A program made the position numbers and the translations under genes. The notes under the pieces were generated by a model. That model was not told where the DNA came from. It searched no databases and was given only the letters and a program-made list of their open reading frames with translations. DNA of 64,000 nt from contig JAAELB010000339.1 of NCBI GenBank assembly GCA_024227155.1, forward strand, positions 1 through 64,000, written 5' to 3'. Of this stretch, positions 35,620 through 45,245 are shown piece by piece (positions within the stretch are counted from its first letter, which is position 1; every line of letters begins with the position of its first letter). Origin of the DNA: Desulfobulbaceae bacterium (GTDB lineage Bacteria > Desulfobacterota > Desulfobulbia > Desulfobulbales > Desulfocapsaceae).

Positions 35620-36629
35620 TTATTGTATCTGCTCGGCCTGCTGATTTTTGTACCATTCTTCGTTGCCATATAATCTCGTCAAGCATTTTGGGCAAATACT
35701 GTGGCTGAAATCGGCTTCAGAATGATCGCCGATATATGTTTCAATTTGGGTCCAATACCCCTGGTCGTCACGAATATTTTTACATTCAGCACAAATAGGC
35801 AAGATTCTCCGGAGAGTTTTAATTTCATCTAATGCCCCTACAAGATCTTTTATGAGTTTTTCTTTTTCAAGTTCAACCCTTTTTCGTTCTTTAATCTCCA
35901 GGGTGAGTTTTCTGTTCGAGAAATAGAAGAATGAAAACAGTAATAGAATTACACCACTTACTAAAAATACCCAATTAAGGATATCCGCTGTGCTGACACC
36001 ATGCTCGTATCGGACGCCGATCCATCGCTGACGAATTTAATTATGTTTTTCTTGGCTTATGGCAGCCAAACCTTTTTCTAGGATAGAGGCTAATTCAGGC
36101 CAGTCTTTTCGGACAGCAACTGACAATGTGTAATTTTTATATGAGGTAGGCGCAGCAATTTTTAGATTTGTTAATTCGTATTTTTCAATAAGATAAGTGG
36201 CCGTCGCTAAATTTTCTATGGTAGCATCAGCATGTCCAAGGGATACCTCCCTTAATGCTTCTAGAGGCGATGTCACATAAAGGGGATCAAAATCGATCTG
36301 GTCTCGATACAGCCAGTCAACGGTTGAGTTTTTACGGGTAAGTGCGATTCTTTTTTTATGAAGACTCTGAAGCCCACTTATGAAAGGACCATCTTTTTTG
36401 CTGATGATAATTAAAGGGAAGGAAAGATGTGGTTTTGTGTAAAGCAAATACTCTGAACGCTCAATGGTCCTGGCCGCACAGGTTAGTACGTCAATTTCCT
36501 TATTTGTATTGTTTTATGGGTTTTCAGCCATGTCTGCTCTTCTTGCGAAAGTTCTAAGGTTGCTGCAGAAACAGTGCAGTGGAGCAAGCCGAAAAAAATA
36601 AATAATATGATTGCTGGTATTAGTCGCAT
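35620..36629 (-). pseudogene. Broken sensor protein paralogous to the 3.2-5.7 kb kinase
   Basis: The leader MRLIPAIILFIFFGLLHC and the first residues of the sensor domain (LKTHKTIQ) are followed directly by NKEIDVLTCAARTIERSEYL in another frame. About 65 residues present in the intact paralogue are deleted, with loss of frame. The domain then continues to a nonsense TAA (36037-36039) where the paralogue has the Glu codon of REIRQRW. The frame then stays open through a membrane segment (VFLVSGVILLLFSFFYF), a coiled coil and the C-terminal module LPICAECKNIRDDQGYW seen in one-component sensors. Two independent defects indicate a true pseudogene. Confidence 0.85.
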
Positions 36630-36901
36630 GGTCTGAACGATATGAAAAAAACAAGTTTTTTTGGCAAATCTTAAGATATCATCCAAAATACCTGAAATAT
36701 AGAGAAAGCACAATTCACCTTGAAATAAGAATCGAGTTGTATGGGGATCTTGCTCTGTTAGGTTTATGGAATCTGCAGTTTATGGTATCCTTATTTAAAT
36801 AGTTGTAAGCCCCGTAGGAGTATGCAGTATTTTCCTGAACAACAGGTCCATAGTGATGGTAGGATTTGAGGAGTTGTTAAAATGTTTCACAAGGAGAAAA
36901 A

Positions 36902-38152
36902 ATGAAACGAATGGTTTTGCTCATTATTTTTATTCTTTTCGCCTCCCCTGTTTTGGCTCAAGGCAGTATTAAGCTTGTCTACAATGTACAGCGTCCTGGG
37001 GGGGATTATACCAATTTACAAGTAACAAATGCCAAGGAGTGTGCCAGGAAATGTGAGGTGTCCAGCCGTTGCCAGGCATTTGATTTCCATCAAAGCGATA
37101 GTTCCTGTTGGTTGAAGGACAGGGTGTACCAGACGCGGGATTACCAGGGCGTGGTTTCCGGTGTTAAAGCCTCTCGAAATAGAGGGAAAAGTAGAACAAT
37201 GGCTGCCACAATGGACCTGAGTTTTGATGTACACCGTCCAGGGGGTGATTATACTAATTTTCGTGCACAGAATCAGAAGGCGTGTGCTGGCGAGTGTCTT
37301 CATGATGCCAGGTGTGTAGCATTTGATTTTACTCTGGCGGATTCTATCTGTTATATGAAAAACTGGGAGCCACCATCTAGACCATACAATGGGGTTGTTT
37401 CAGGTGTGAAGAGGCGAGGGCGTGCTGTGACAGTGCAAGCCTCAGCTCAAGTACGGGCCGTACAAAGCGTACTTGTTGAGCAGAACTACAATCCCGGGCC
37501 TACGGATGGGCTTATGGGAAGAAAGACAAAGCTCGCTCTTCGGCATTACCAGAGGGATTATGATTTGCCTGTGACTGGTCTTATCGATGAGGCAACGTTG
37601 ATTTCTCTAGGCATTCAACAATCTTCTCGTCCTAATCCAGTGCCTGCTATCGAGCAAAAACGTGTGGAATATAACCCGGCGCCAAGAACTCAGGTGGCAC
37701 AAGTTTCTCAGGGGAAAGTCTTGAAAGTTGGCGTATTTCCTTGGGTTTTGAATGGCGATGGCGGCTCATTTGCCACTTTTCTTAAGGAAAATATCCATTA
37801 CCGTATACAGGAATTTACTACCTTCAAAATAAAAAAATCATATTATAAGTTGAAAGGGGTGCCTAAACTTAATGTTGGGGACGCATGGAATTTTTATAGC
37901 TGGAATAAGCCCAACGTATCTTTGGTTCAACAATTAAGTCGGGAACATGGTATTGATGTGGCGGTTCTGGGTACTATGGATATTCACTGCAGATGGTCTG
38001 ATAATTGTCAGGTACGACAGATGGAGATCATGCTCATAGATATAAAAACAGGGGTTATTACCGCAGAACAGGGATCTTCCTGGGATGTGGATGCGCGGGA
38101 TTATATCGATGCGTCGGTTTCAAAAGTTTTCAGTAAATTTAACCTCAGGTAG
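36902..38152 (+). CDS. Secreted protein with two PAN domains and a peptidoglycan-binding domain
   Basis: The 416-residue protein starts after CACAAGGAGAAAA and has a signal peptide (MVLLIIFILFASPVLA). Residues about 25-90 and 105-170 are PAN/apple modules (RPGGDYTNLQVTNAKECARK, RCQAFDFHQSDSSCWLK; RPGGDYTNFRAQNQKACAGE, RCVAFDFTLADSICYMK). Residues 185-238 form a PG_binding_1 domain (GPTDGLMGRKTKLALRHYQ). The last 150 residues form an uncharacterised domain with a CsgG-like feel (VGVFPWVLNGDG, VAVLGTMDIHC). It is likely periplasmic or cell-wall attached, and has no operon partner. Confidence 0.75.
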   Translation: MKRMVLLIIFILFASPVLAQGSIKLVYNVQRPGGDYTNLQVTNAKECARKCEVSSRCQAFDFHQSDSSCWLKDRVYQTRDYQGVVSGVKASRNRGKSRTMAATMDLSFDVHRPGGDYTNFRAQNQKACAGECLHDARCVAFDFTLADSICYMKNWEPPSRPYNGVVSGVKRRGRAVTVQASAQVRAVQSVLVEQNYNPGPTDGLMGRKTKLALRHYQRDYDLPVTGLIDEATLISLGIQQSSRPNPVPAIEQKRVEYNPAPRTQVAQVSQGKVLKVGVFPWVLNGDGGSFATFLKENIHYRIQEFTTFKIKKSYYKLKGVPKLNVGDAWNFYSWNKPNVSLVQQLSREHGIDVAVLGTMDIHCRWSDNCQVRQMEIMLIDIKTGVITAEQGSSWDVDARDYIDASVSKVFSKFNLR

Positions 38153-38172
38153 TCTCTGACTTCCAATCAAAA

Positions 38173-38208
38173 ACAGGCACAGGCGGATGAAAAGCTACCT
38201 GTGCCTGT
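38173..38208. terminator. Hairpin terminator after the PAN-domain gene
   Basis: ACAGGCACAGG pairs perfectly with CCTGTGCCTGT around a 14-base loop, 20 bases beyond the stop codon, followed by CCATATTGCTTTCTCC. Confidence 0.75.
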
Positions 38209-38466
38209 CCATATTGCTTTCTCCCCGTACTTATTCTCCAAGTTATCATAGGATTTATCCTGAGCTCTTCCTTACAGATTATGTACTGTTTGTTCATTCC
38301 TGTATGTATTAATGATGCTAGATGAAATTTGCCTTCCACACCCTTTTATCACCGTAAAACAGTTACCTTTGAGTTGCTATATGTGCTACGGCGTGGTACG
38401 GTTGTTGTCTTGGTAATAGCATCAACCTGTACGTGCATATTCAAACTGAAATGGGTGGGGATAGAC

Positions 38467-40245
38467 ATGAGAAGACACTTCACTGAAATGTCACCGAGCA
38501 GTATGGAAATAGTATCTTCGGTAGTCACCAGGGCTTTTGTGGATCAAGATATATATATCACCGGAGCGGGAAGAGGGGAGAGAGTCCTTCTGCCTGGACT
38601 ATGCCTATCCCTGCTCACCGTTATACTGTTCCAGGTAACTGCTGCTTTTGCAGCTCCCGAAGAACATATTGATATCTCTTCCTGGGAGGGGACTGCAACC
38701 TGTCTTAGGTGCCATGAAACTGAAGCGCAGCAGGTTTTTGAGTCAGTTCACTATCAGTGGCTTGGCAAAACCCCTTACCTGGTAGGTGATGGGCCGGAAG
38801 TACAGGGTAAACTCGATGTGGGAGTTAACAGCTACTGTATAAATATAAAAGGAAACTGGAGCGGTTGCGGTAGTTGCCATGTTGGCTTGGGTGCCAGGCC
38901 AACAAAGGTTATGACGAGGGAACAGCTTGAAAATATAGACTGCTTGATTTGCCATCAGCAAGGATATAAACGAACCAAGGTGAATGGTGTTTTTGTCCCG
39001 GATTTACCAAAAATGAATATGACCATGCTCGAGGCTGCCCAGATGGTTCACAAGCCTAATCGGGTAACCTGTCTGCAGTGTCATGCCAAAGGAGGGGGTG
39101 GTGATAATTTTAAGAGGGGTGATCTGGCTTTGGCCCATGGTACAACAGTTGATGATTCTTTTGACGTACACATGGCAACCACCGGGGGAAATCTGAGTTG
39201 TCAGGGGTGTCACACTACTGAAAATCATCTAATGGCGGGGAGGGGGACAGACCTTAGGCCTACTGAGCTTGATGTTGAAATGAATTGTACCGTCTGTCAT
39301 GAGGGTAAAGATTCAACCTCAGGCCACGGTGACAGTGCTATAGGCAGGCATGTGAGTAGAGTGGCCTGTCAAACCTGCCATATTCCCACTTATGCACGAA
39401 ATGCCACAGATACCTCCGCCAGTGAAGAGACTGAAATAGATCGTGACTGGCGGTTTCCCCACCTCACCTCAAGTGGCGCTATTCATCCTACTCCGGTTAT
39501 GGCTGGAGAGATAGTGCCCAGATATGGTTGGTGGGATGGGCGAAGCAGTACTTATCTTTTGTATGATGATGCAGTGATTGACCAGAAAACAGGTGCTATC
39601 CCCACATCCCGTCCTGTTGGCGATATCTCGGGTAGTTCTAAAATATATCCCTTTAAGTATAAGACGGCAACGCAGCCGTTGGCCTCAAGTTTTAATCAGT
39701 TGATTGCTCTTGATACGAGTGTCTATTTTTCCAGTGGAAACGTTGGCGCCGCTGTTGAATCTGGCCTGGAAAATATGGGCTACCAGGCCAATGAACCTTA
39801 TGAGTGGGTGCAGACAGATACCTTTCAACTTATCACCCATGAAGTCTCCCCGGCTTCGGAGGCATTACGTTGCAATGATTGTCATGCGGATTCTGTAAGA
39901 ATTGCATTGAAGAGAGATCTTGGCTACGGGTTAAAAGGTTCAAGGAGTGAAGTGTGTTTGCAGTGTCATGGGGTAAAGGATGGGGAAGATGAGCCCGAGT
40001 ATCTTTGGATCCATGAGGAGCACGTTGAGGAAGAGAGTTATGATTGTAGCTGGTGCCACACCTTTAACAGGCCGGAACGGAGCCTCACGCTCCCTCCGAT
40101 CATAGCAAAAATAGCTAATGCAATACGAACTCTTAGGGTTGTTATTGGTCTACCACTGTTAGATGGCCCTGAAGATCAGAGCGGTGATGGGCGAGTAGGA
40201 CTGGAAGAGGCGGTGCATTACTTACGGGATGCAGCGGGGAATTAA
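38467..40245 (+). CDS. Multiheme c-type cytochrome, octaheme-tetrathionate-reductase-like, with C-terminal EF-hand-like motif
   Basis: The 592-residue protein (start ATG 38467, after GTGGGGATAGAC; a start at 38329 is possible) has a late signal segment LLPGLCLSLLTVILFQ ending AAFA. Ten CxxCH motifs follow: CLRCH, CGSCH, CLICH, CLQCH, CQGCH, CTVCH, CQTCH, CNDCH, CLQCH and CSWCH. VNSYCINIKGNWSGCGSCHV resembles the active-site heme region of octaheme tetrathionate reductases. The last 35 residues (DQSGDGRVGLEEAVHYL) look like the calcium-binding/dockerin-like tail found on exported proteins of Desulfobacterota. It is probably a periplasmic or surface reductase or electron carrier; the substrate is unknown. 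Confidence 0.8.
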   Translation: MRRHFTEMSPSSMEIVSSVVTRAFVDQDIYITGAGRGERVLLPGLCLSLLTVILFQVTAAFAAPEEHIDISSWEGTATCLRCHETEAQQVFESVHYQWLGKTPYLVGDGPEVQGKLDVGVNSYCINIKGNWSGCGSCHVGLGARPTKVMTREQLENIDCLICHQQGYKRTKVNGVFVPDLPKMNMTMLEAAQMVHKPNRVTCLQCHAKGGGGDNFKRGDLALAHGTTVDDSFDVHMATTGGNLSCQGCHTTENHLMAGRGTDLRPTELDVEMNCTVCHEGKDSTSGHGDSAIGRHVSRVACQTCHIPTYARNATDTSASEETEIDRDWRFPHLTSSGAIHPTPVMAGEIVPRYGWWDGRSSTYLLYDDAVIDQKTGAIPTSRPVGDISGSSKIYPFKYKTATQPLASSFNQLIALDTSVYFSSGNVGAAVESGLENMGYQANEPYEWVQTDTFQLITHEVSPASEALRCNDCHADSVRIALKRDLGYGLKGSRSEVCLQCHGVKDGEDEPEYLWIHEEHVEEESYDCSWCHTFNRPERSLTLPPIIAKIANAIRTLRVVIGLPLLDGPEDQSGDGRVGLEEAVHYLRDAAGN

Positions 40246-40280
40246 TGCCTTACTCCAGAGGAACTATCCGCCTGTGACCA

Positions 40281-40391
40281 CTAGGAGCCTGTCCGAAAAT
40301 GGCTTTTTGCCCAAACTCTTCGGAATTTGAAAAAAATAATGCTCGCAGATAGCGTAGACTTCGAAATTCCTATTCTCGGACAACCTCCTAG
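40281..40391. repeat. R1 inverted-repeat element, full copy
   Basis: The 111-bp element runs from CTAGGAGCCTGTCCGAAAAT to ATTCTCGGACAACCTCCTAG. The interior carries TTTTTGCCCAAACTCTTCG and GCAGATAGCGTAGACTTCGA. It directly abuts a terminator between convergent genes. Confidence 0.85.
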
Positions 40392-40392
40392 T

Positions 40393-40432
40393 AACAACGC
40401 CCCTGCGCTTGCTTTGCGGCAGGGGCGTTGTT
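40393..40432. terminator. Strong bidirectional terminator between cytochrome and fumarase genes
   Basis: AACAACGCCCCTGC pairs perfectly with GCAGGGGCGTTGTT around a 12-base loop. It lies 19 bases beyond the fumarase stop codon on the minus strand. Confidence 0.85.
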
Positions 40433-40450
40433 GGTAGAGACACTTGCTTA

Positions 40451-42067
40451 CTACATCAGGTCAGTAAAAAAGTCATTCCCCTTATCGTCAACAAGGATGA
40501 AGGCAGGGAAGTCAACAACATTAATTTGCCATACTGCCTCCATTCCAAGCTCTGGGTAATCGATACATTCTACTTTTTTAATGTTTTCCTCGGCGAGAAT
40601 TGCAGCAGGTCCACCTATTGAGCCCAGGTAGAATCCACCATGTTTTTTACACGCATCAGTAACCTGCTGGGAGCGGTTGCCTTTGGCTATCATTACCATG
40701 GAACCACCCTTGGATTGAAGCAGGTCAACATAACTGTCCATACGTCCTGCGGTAGTAGGTCCAAAGGAGCCTGATGGTTTTCCTTTTGGTGTTTTAGCAG
40801 GGCCGGCGTAGTAGATAGGGTGTCTTTTTAAGTATTCAGGTAGCTCTTTGCCGCTGTCGAGAATCTCTTTGAACTTGGAGTGGGCTATATCCCTGCCAAC
40901 AATAATAGTACCTGTAAGTGCAAGGGAGGTACCCACAGGGTGTTTGGTTAACTCGGCCAGGATTTCCTTCATTGGCTTGTTGAGATCAATCTTGACACCG
41001 TGGTCATGTTTTGTGCGATATTCTTCAGGGATTAATTGACCAGGATCACTGTCGAGGGCTTCAACCCATAAACCATCCTTGTTGATTTTCGCCTTTATGT
41101 TTCTATCAGCGGAGCATGATACACCCATGCCGACAGGGCAGGAAGCACCATGGCGTGGCAGGCGGACAATGCGGATATCGTGGGTGAAGTATTTACCTCC
41201 AAACTGTGCACCAATGCCACTTTTTTGTGCGGCAAGCTGCAATTTTTCCTCCAGCTCGACATCACGAAATGCGCGACCATGCTCATTGCCTGTGGTTGGC
41301 AGCTGGTCATAGTATTTAGCCGATGCCAGTTTTACAGTTTTAAGGTTGGCTTCTGCACTGGTACCGCCTATGGCGAAGGCAAGATGATATGGCGGGCAGG
41401 CCGCTGTTCCAAGGGTCTTCATCTTAGCAACCAGAAAGGCTTCAAGGGTGTCAGGGTTGAGTAGTGCCTTGGTCTCTTGGAAAAGGTAGGTTTTGTTTGC
41501 ACTGCCACCACCTTTTGCAATAAACAGGAACTTGTACTCAGCTCCCTCGGTGGCATATAAATCTACTTGGGCAGGCAGGTTTGTGCCGGTATTTGTTTCG
41601 GTATACATATCAAGCGCAACTGTCTGAGAATAGCGCAGGTTTTCTTCGGTGTAGGTCTGGTAAACACCTTTGGAGAGCGCCTCGGAATCATTGGCTCCAG
41701 TCCAGACATTCTGGCCTTTTTTACCCATGACAATTGCTGTCCCGGTATCCTGGCAGATGGGTAGCTCAAATTGAGCCGAAACCTCCGCATTTTTTAAAAA
41801 GGCGAGAGCAACCCCCCTTTCATTCTTTGATGCTTTAGGGTCGTCCAGTATTTTTGCAACTTGCCGGTTATGTTCTGGACGCAGCATGAAGGAGACATTC
41901 TGCATTGCTACCTTCGCCAGCTCTGTCAACCCTTCCGGGTCTATTTTAAGAATATCATGATTACTGAACTGCTCGCTGCTCACAAATTTTTCAGAACCTG
42001 CAAGCTTGCGGTACTTTGTGTCATCTTTGCCCAGTGGAAAGGGCTCCTGGTAGGAAAAGTCAGTCAT
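40451..42067 (-). CDS. Class I fumarate hydratase
   Basis: The 538-residue single-chain [4Fe-4S] fumarase starts at ATG 42067, chosen because CCAAGGAGCATTCC precedes it; an in-frame start 14 codons upstream lacks an RBS. It shows the three cluster cysteines in [27 protein letters not shown] and [19 protein letters not shown], then the beta-domain [19 protein letters not shown] and [11 protein letters not shown]. It interconverts fumarate and malate in the oxygen-sensitive form used by anaerobes. It appears monocistronic. Confidence 0.93.
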   Translation of the reverse strand: MTDFSYQEPFPLGKDDTKYRKLAGSEKFVSSEQFSNHDILKIDPEGLTELAKVAMQNVSFMLRPEHNRQVAKILDDPKASKNERGVALAFLKNAEVSAQFELPICQDTGTAIVMGKKGQNVWTGANDSEALSKGVYQTYTEENLRYSQTVALDMYTETNTGTNLPAQVDLYATEGAEYKFLFIAKGGGSANKTYLFQETKALLNPDTLEAFLVAKMKTLGTAACPPYHLAFAIGGTSAEANLKTVKLASAKYYDQLPTTGNEHGRAFRDVELEEKLQLAAQKSGIGAQFGGKYFTHDIRIVRLPRHGASCPVGMGVSCSADRNIKAKINKDGLWVEALDSDPGQLIPEEYRTKHDHGVKIDLNKPMKEILAELTKHPVGTSLALTGTIIVGRDIAHSKFKEILDSGKELPEYLKRHPIYYAGPAKTPKGKPSGSFGPTTAGRMDSYVDLLQSKGGSMVMIAKGNRSQQVTDACKKHGGFYLGSIGGPAAILAEENIKKVECIDYPELGMEAVWQINVVDFPAFILVDDKGNDFFTDLM

Positions 42068-42378
42068 GGAATGCTCCTTGGGGTTTTTCGGACAGGTAGT
42101 CAGTATCAAGATAAATGTTTATTTCAAAAAGATACTGAACTACAGCCTTGTATTATGTCTCGCTTTAATTTTTGGGCGGTCTTGTGAAAAACAGCGACAG
42201 TTTACTGTATCTGGTGCTAAAGGCAAAGTTTTGTCTGAAAAATAAATGGCGGGTGATTTTTTCGTAAAAATCTATTCCCAGACAAGCTCCGAGGAATACA
42301 TTGACTTGTTACCTGGTGCAACGTAAACTGGATGTACGTGGAGTTATCAAAAATTTCTAAAAGGTAACAATTTGACCT
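42068..42378. other. Divergent region between fumarase and PilZ genes
   Basis: No gene. A candidate sigma-70 promoter for the PilZ gene is listed separately. For fumarase, only a weak pair (TTGAAA, 16 bp, TACTGA on the minus strand, near 42095-42125) is seen. Confidence 0.4.
42301..42329 (+). promoter_or_regulatory. Candidate sigma-70 promoter of the PilZ/EAL-HDOD unit
   Basis: TTGACT (42301-42306), a 17-bp spacer and TAAACT (42324-42329) lie about 50 bases before the PilZ start. Both hexamers differ from consensus in one or two positions. Confidence 0.45.
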
Positions 42379-42699
42379 ATGAAATCAAAACGTTTGGCTT
42401 TCCGTTTTTGCTGTGACCACTACCCTATTCAGTACAAGACTGCTTACGGGGAAGGGGAGGCGGCCTTGCTCGACATCTCGGTTAATGGATGTGCTTTTGA
42501 AAAGGTAACAGAACCTCTTGGGATGGATGAAAAAGTACTGCTTATTGTTAAGCTTGATGAGGACAATATCTTATTTGAAGCCCAGGCAGAGGTGATTCGT
42601 GCTGACAATGGGGTTATCGCTGTCCGCTATCTTCTGGTGGAACCTGAAGCTCAGATTCTAGTCAGGAATTTTTTCTCTAAAAGACTTCGTGAGAAGTAA
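42379..42699 (+). CDS. PilZ-domain protein
   Basis: The 106-residue single-domain protein has the cyclic-di-GMP binding motifs RLAFR (R-x3-R, residues 5-9) and DISVNGCAF (D-x-S-x2-G). It probably acts as a c-di-GMP receptor in the cytoplasm. It is followed by an EAL-HDOD protein 64 bases later, so the pair may form one signalling unit. Confidence 0.8.
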   Translation: MKSKRLAFRFCCDHYPIQYKTAYGEGEAALLDISVNGCAFEKVTEPLGMDEKVLLIVKLDEDNILFEAQAEVIRADNGVIAVRYLLVEPEAQILVRNFFSKRLREK

Positions 42700-42763
42700 G
42701 ACGTAGGAATAATAGTGGTGTTCTTCAGATACACGGAATTCCTCAAACTACTAATGGACCTGA

Positions 42764-43972
42764 ATGAATCAATATATTGCCCGGCAGCCGATTTTTAATG
42801 CTCATAAAAAGCTCTATGCCTATGAACTTTTATACAGAGGGACCGATACGCGCTCCCTAGCTGATGTGAGCGGAGAACAGGCCACTGCAAGTTTGCTTTC
42901 GAGTGCCTTTTTAACGAAAGAGATTGATGATATATCGAGTCATCGTCCCTGTTTTGTCAACTTTACCCAAAAACTGCTGGAAAGAAACCTTCCGGTTGCG
43001 TTTCCTAAGGCAAAGATAGTTGTTGAAATTTTAGAAGACGTGGAACCAACCTCCAAAGTATTGGCTATCTGCAGAGATCTTCATGATAAAGGTTATACGC
43101 TTGCGCTGGATGATTTTGTCTACCATAGAAGATTTGAACCGTTTCTTGAGATTGCAAATATCGTAAAAATCGATGTGAGATTAACGCCTCTTGGGACTCT
43201 TACCAGGACGCTCAATCTCCTCTCTCGCCATAAAGTTAAATTACTGGCGGAAAAAGTTGAGAGCCAGAAGGAGTTTGAACGAGCGAGTAAGCTGGGGTTC
43301 TCTTACTTTCAAGGGTATTTTTTCTGCAAACCGGAACGGATAGGTATCAAGGAGCTTTCAACCGCTAAAGTTACACTGATTAGACTTCTTGCAGAAATTG
43401 CTAAAAAAAGCACAAGTATCGAAAGGTTGAGGGCTATAATTTCAACCGATGTAGCTATCACATATAAGCTGATGCGTTTCATGAATTCAGCCTATTTCTA
43501 TCGTCTGCAGAAAGTTAAATCCGTAGAACATGCGGTTGCATTCCTGGGCGAAAAAGAACTCCGGCGTTTCCTGATGCTCTTAGTTATTTCGGAGCTATCG
43601 ACAGAAAAACCGGACGAACTGGTGACTCTGGTGCTGGTGAGGGCTAAATTATGCGAGTTACTTGGTGAGAAATGTGGGTTTTCTGCAAATGAGGTTTCCG
43701 AGCTTTTTGTCATGGGGTTATTTTCTCTATTAGATGCCATGCTCGATTCATCTATGAAAGATGTTGTCGGTCGATTGCCCCTCAGTGATACCTTGAAGGA
43801 CGCTCTGTTGCACAGGAAAAACGTTTATGCAAATTTTCTAAACATAGCGATTGCGTTTGAGAGAAACCAGCAATCCCGTGTCTCTGACCTGCACGCTAGG
43901 CTGGGGCTTGACCAAGAGCAGGTTCAGGAGAGCTACTTTGAAGCGGTGAAGTATGCGAACCATCTTCTTTAG
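42764..43972 (+). CDS. EAL-HDOD (YuxH-like) signalling protein
   Basis: The 402-residue protein opens with the family signature NQYIARQPIFNAHKKLYAYE, then LLYRG. The EAL-like domain (residues 1-195) has EIL in place of EAL and keeps LALDDF and EKVES, so phosphodiesterase activity is doubtful. Residues 200-390 are an HDOD domain (ISTDVAITYKLMRFMNSAYF, VEHAVAFLGEKELRRFLML). Such proteins usually act as regulatory scaffolds in motility or stress. It is likely co-transcribed with the PilZ gene. Confidence 0.88.
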   Translation: MNQYIARQPIFNAHKKLYAYELLYRGTDTRSLADVSGEQATASLLSSAFLTKEIDDISSHRPCFVNFTQKLLERNLPVAFPKAKIVVEILEDVEPTSKVLAICRDLHDKGYTLALDDFVYHRRFEPFLEIANIVKIDVRLTPLGTLTRTLNLLSRHKVKLLAEKVESQKEFERASKLGFSYFQGYFFCKPERIGIKELSTAKVTLIRLLAEIAKKSTSIERLRAIISTDVAITYKLMRFMNSAYFYRLQKVKSVEHAVAFLGEKELRRFLMLLVISELSTEKPDELVTLVLVRAKLCELLGEKCGFSANEVSELFVMGLFSLLDAMLDSSMKDVVGRLPLSDTLKDALLHRKNVYANFLNIAIAFERNQQSRVSDLHARLGLDQEQVQESYFEAVKYANHLL

Positions 43973-44030
43973 TACCCTAGAAATTCAATCGATGTCTACG
44001 CTTATCTCTTGTTTTTTTTGAATGAATTTC

Positions 44031-44090
44031 GTGAAGGTACTTATCCAGCGATTCTAAAAAAGTTTCCGACTAGTCGGGTTAGTGCCTTAC
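44031..44090 (+). repeat. R2 element, left-end copy
   Basis: GTGAAGGTACTTATCCAGCG, then GTTTCCGACTAGTCGGGTTAG, with hairpin CCGACTAGTCGG. It is virtually identical to the copy at 57286-57339 and related to the complete element at 25597. It lies between the HDOD gene and a small lipoprotein gene. Confidence 0.7.
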
Positions 44091-44138
44091 TATTGGGCCT
44101 GTACTAAAATGGCTATTTATGGAAACAGGGAGGGTGAA

Positions 44139-44369
44139 ATGAAGAGCGTTTGTCGTCTATGGGTTCTAATTGTGGCAGCTATTGTACTTGCGTCCTGTTC
44201 TTCATCCGATGAGGATTCTAGTAAAAATAAAATAGAAGAAACCACCGACGCGGTGGCGCAAAAAGCTATTGAGTCCATAAAGCAGCCCATTGAGCAGGCC
44301 AAGCATGCCAGGGAACTGGTAGAACAGCACAATAAGAAGCTTCAAGAAGCCTCGAAGCAACAGCAATGA
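44139..44369 (+). CDS. Small lipoprotein
   Basis: The 76-residue protein starts at ATG 44139, after GGGAGGGTGAA; upstream in-frame starts lack an RBS. It has a lipoprotein signal with lipobox LASC (LIVAAIVLASCSSSDEDSS) and an acidic Ser-rich linker, followed by a helical, coiled-coil-like tail (AIESIKQPIEQAKHARELV, KKLQEASKQQQ). The Asp at +2 region is not immediate (C-S-S), which favours outer-membrane sorting. Function unknown. Confidence 0.65.
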   Translation: MKSVCRLWVLIVAAIVLASCSSSDEDSSKNKIEETTDAVAQKAIESIKQPIEQAKHARELVEQHNKKLQEASKQQQ

Positions 44370-44426
44370 GTTGTTGTTATAGAGCAGTCCGAGGCTTTTA
44401 TGGAGTGATGCGTGAGCTTACACCTG

Positions 44427-45236
44427 TTACTGGAGGTAAGGCACCCACCGTTTAATTGTACTCTCAAGTCCACCGTCTCTTGATTTTGTAACAAGAAAAC
44501 CATTGAGCTGGTCGAGTAGTTCACCGTTCATTTTATTTACCGGCCAGGCCAGCAATTCGTCTGTTGCCATCTGTAGAATTGGTGTGAGCTTGTTCTGTTC
44601 ATTGAGCGCAGCAAGATGGCATACCACCGGGGCATCGTGGACAAACACGTCAATTTTGTTATCAATAAGGGCTTTTACAGCCTGTTCAGATTTGGAAAAA
44701 CGGGTGATGTTGGCCCCGTGTATTGTTTTGGTTATAAAAAAATCCCCTGTGGTGTTTTTGATTGTCCCTATTGCCGGTTTGCTGGCCATAAGGCTATATA
44801 TACCGGACGAAAACCGCCCAGCCTGATCCATTCTGACAAGGAGTATCTGACCGGAGCGCATATATGGGTTACTGAAGGCTACCCTGTAGGCCCGTTTGGG
44901 GGTGATGGTCATTCCGGACATTATGATATCAATCTTTCCTTCCTCAAGTGCAGCTATTTGCTTATCCCAGCGCATCTCCACAAAACGGATATCCCTTCCC
45001 AGGTAGGTTCCGAGCTGAGTAGCCAGATCGATTTCTAAGCCCTGCAGTTTCCCCCCGGTTTTATAAGCAAGAGGGGGGGCGTTTGCAGAAACTCCAACAC
45101 GAAGAGCCTTAGTTTTTGCGCTCCCACTGAGTGAGGCGCCAGTGTCTTGCATTGTTGCAGTGCAGCCGATCAGTAAAATTGCCGAGAGAACACAGTAGAT
45201 CAGGGTCTGCAAAAGACGAGTTGAGAAGTCAAACAT
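44427..45236 (-). CDS. Solute-binding lipoprotein (SBP_bac_3)
   Basis: The 269-residue protein starts after CTAAGGAGTAAAT. It has a lipoprotein signal (CVLSAILLIGC) and the family-3 binding-protein fold: LRVGVSANAPPLAYKTGGKL, GLEIDLATQLGTYLG, FVEMRWDKQIAALEEGKIDI, IMSGMTITPKRAYRVAFSNP. This is the periplasmic receptor type of polar amino acid ABC importers, but no permease or ATPase is nearby. An orphan receptor or sensor role is possible. It starts nine bases after the end of the PanE-like fragment. Confidence 0.85.
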   Translation of the reverse strand: MFDFSTRLLQTLIYCVLSAILLIGCTATMQDTGASLSGSAKTKALRVGVSANAPPLAYKTGGKLQGLEIDLATQLGTYLGRDIRFVEMRWDKQIAALEEGKIDIIMSGMTITPKRAYRVAFSNPYMRSGQILLVRMDQAGRFSSGIYSLMASKPAIGTIKNTTGDFFITKTIHGANITRFSKSEQAVKALIDNKIDVFVHDAPVVCHLAALNEQNKLTPILQMATDELLAWPVNKMNGELLDQLNGFLVTKSRDGGLESTIKRWVPYLQ

Positions 45237-45245
45237 ATTTACTCC

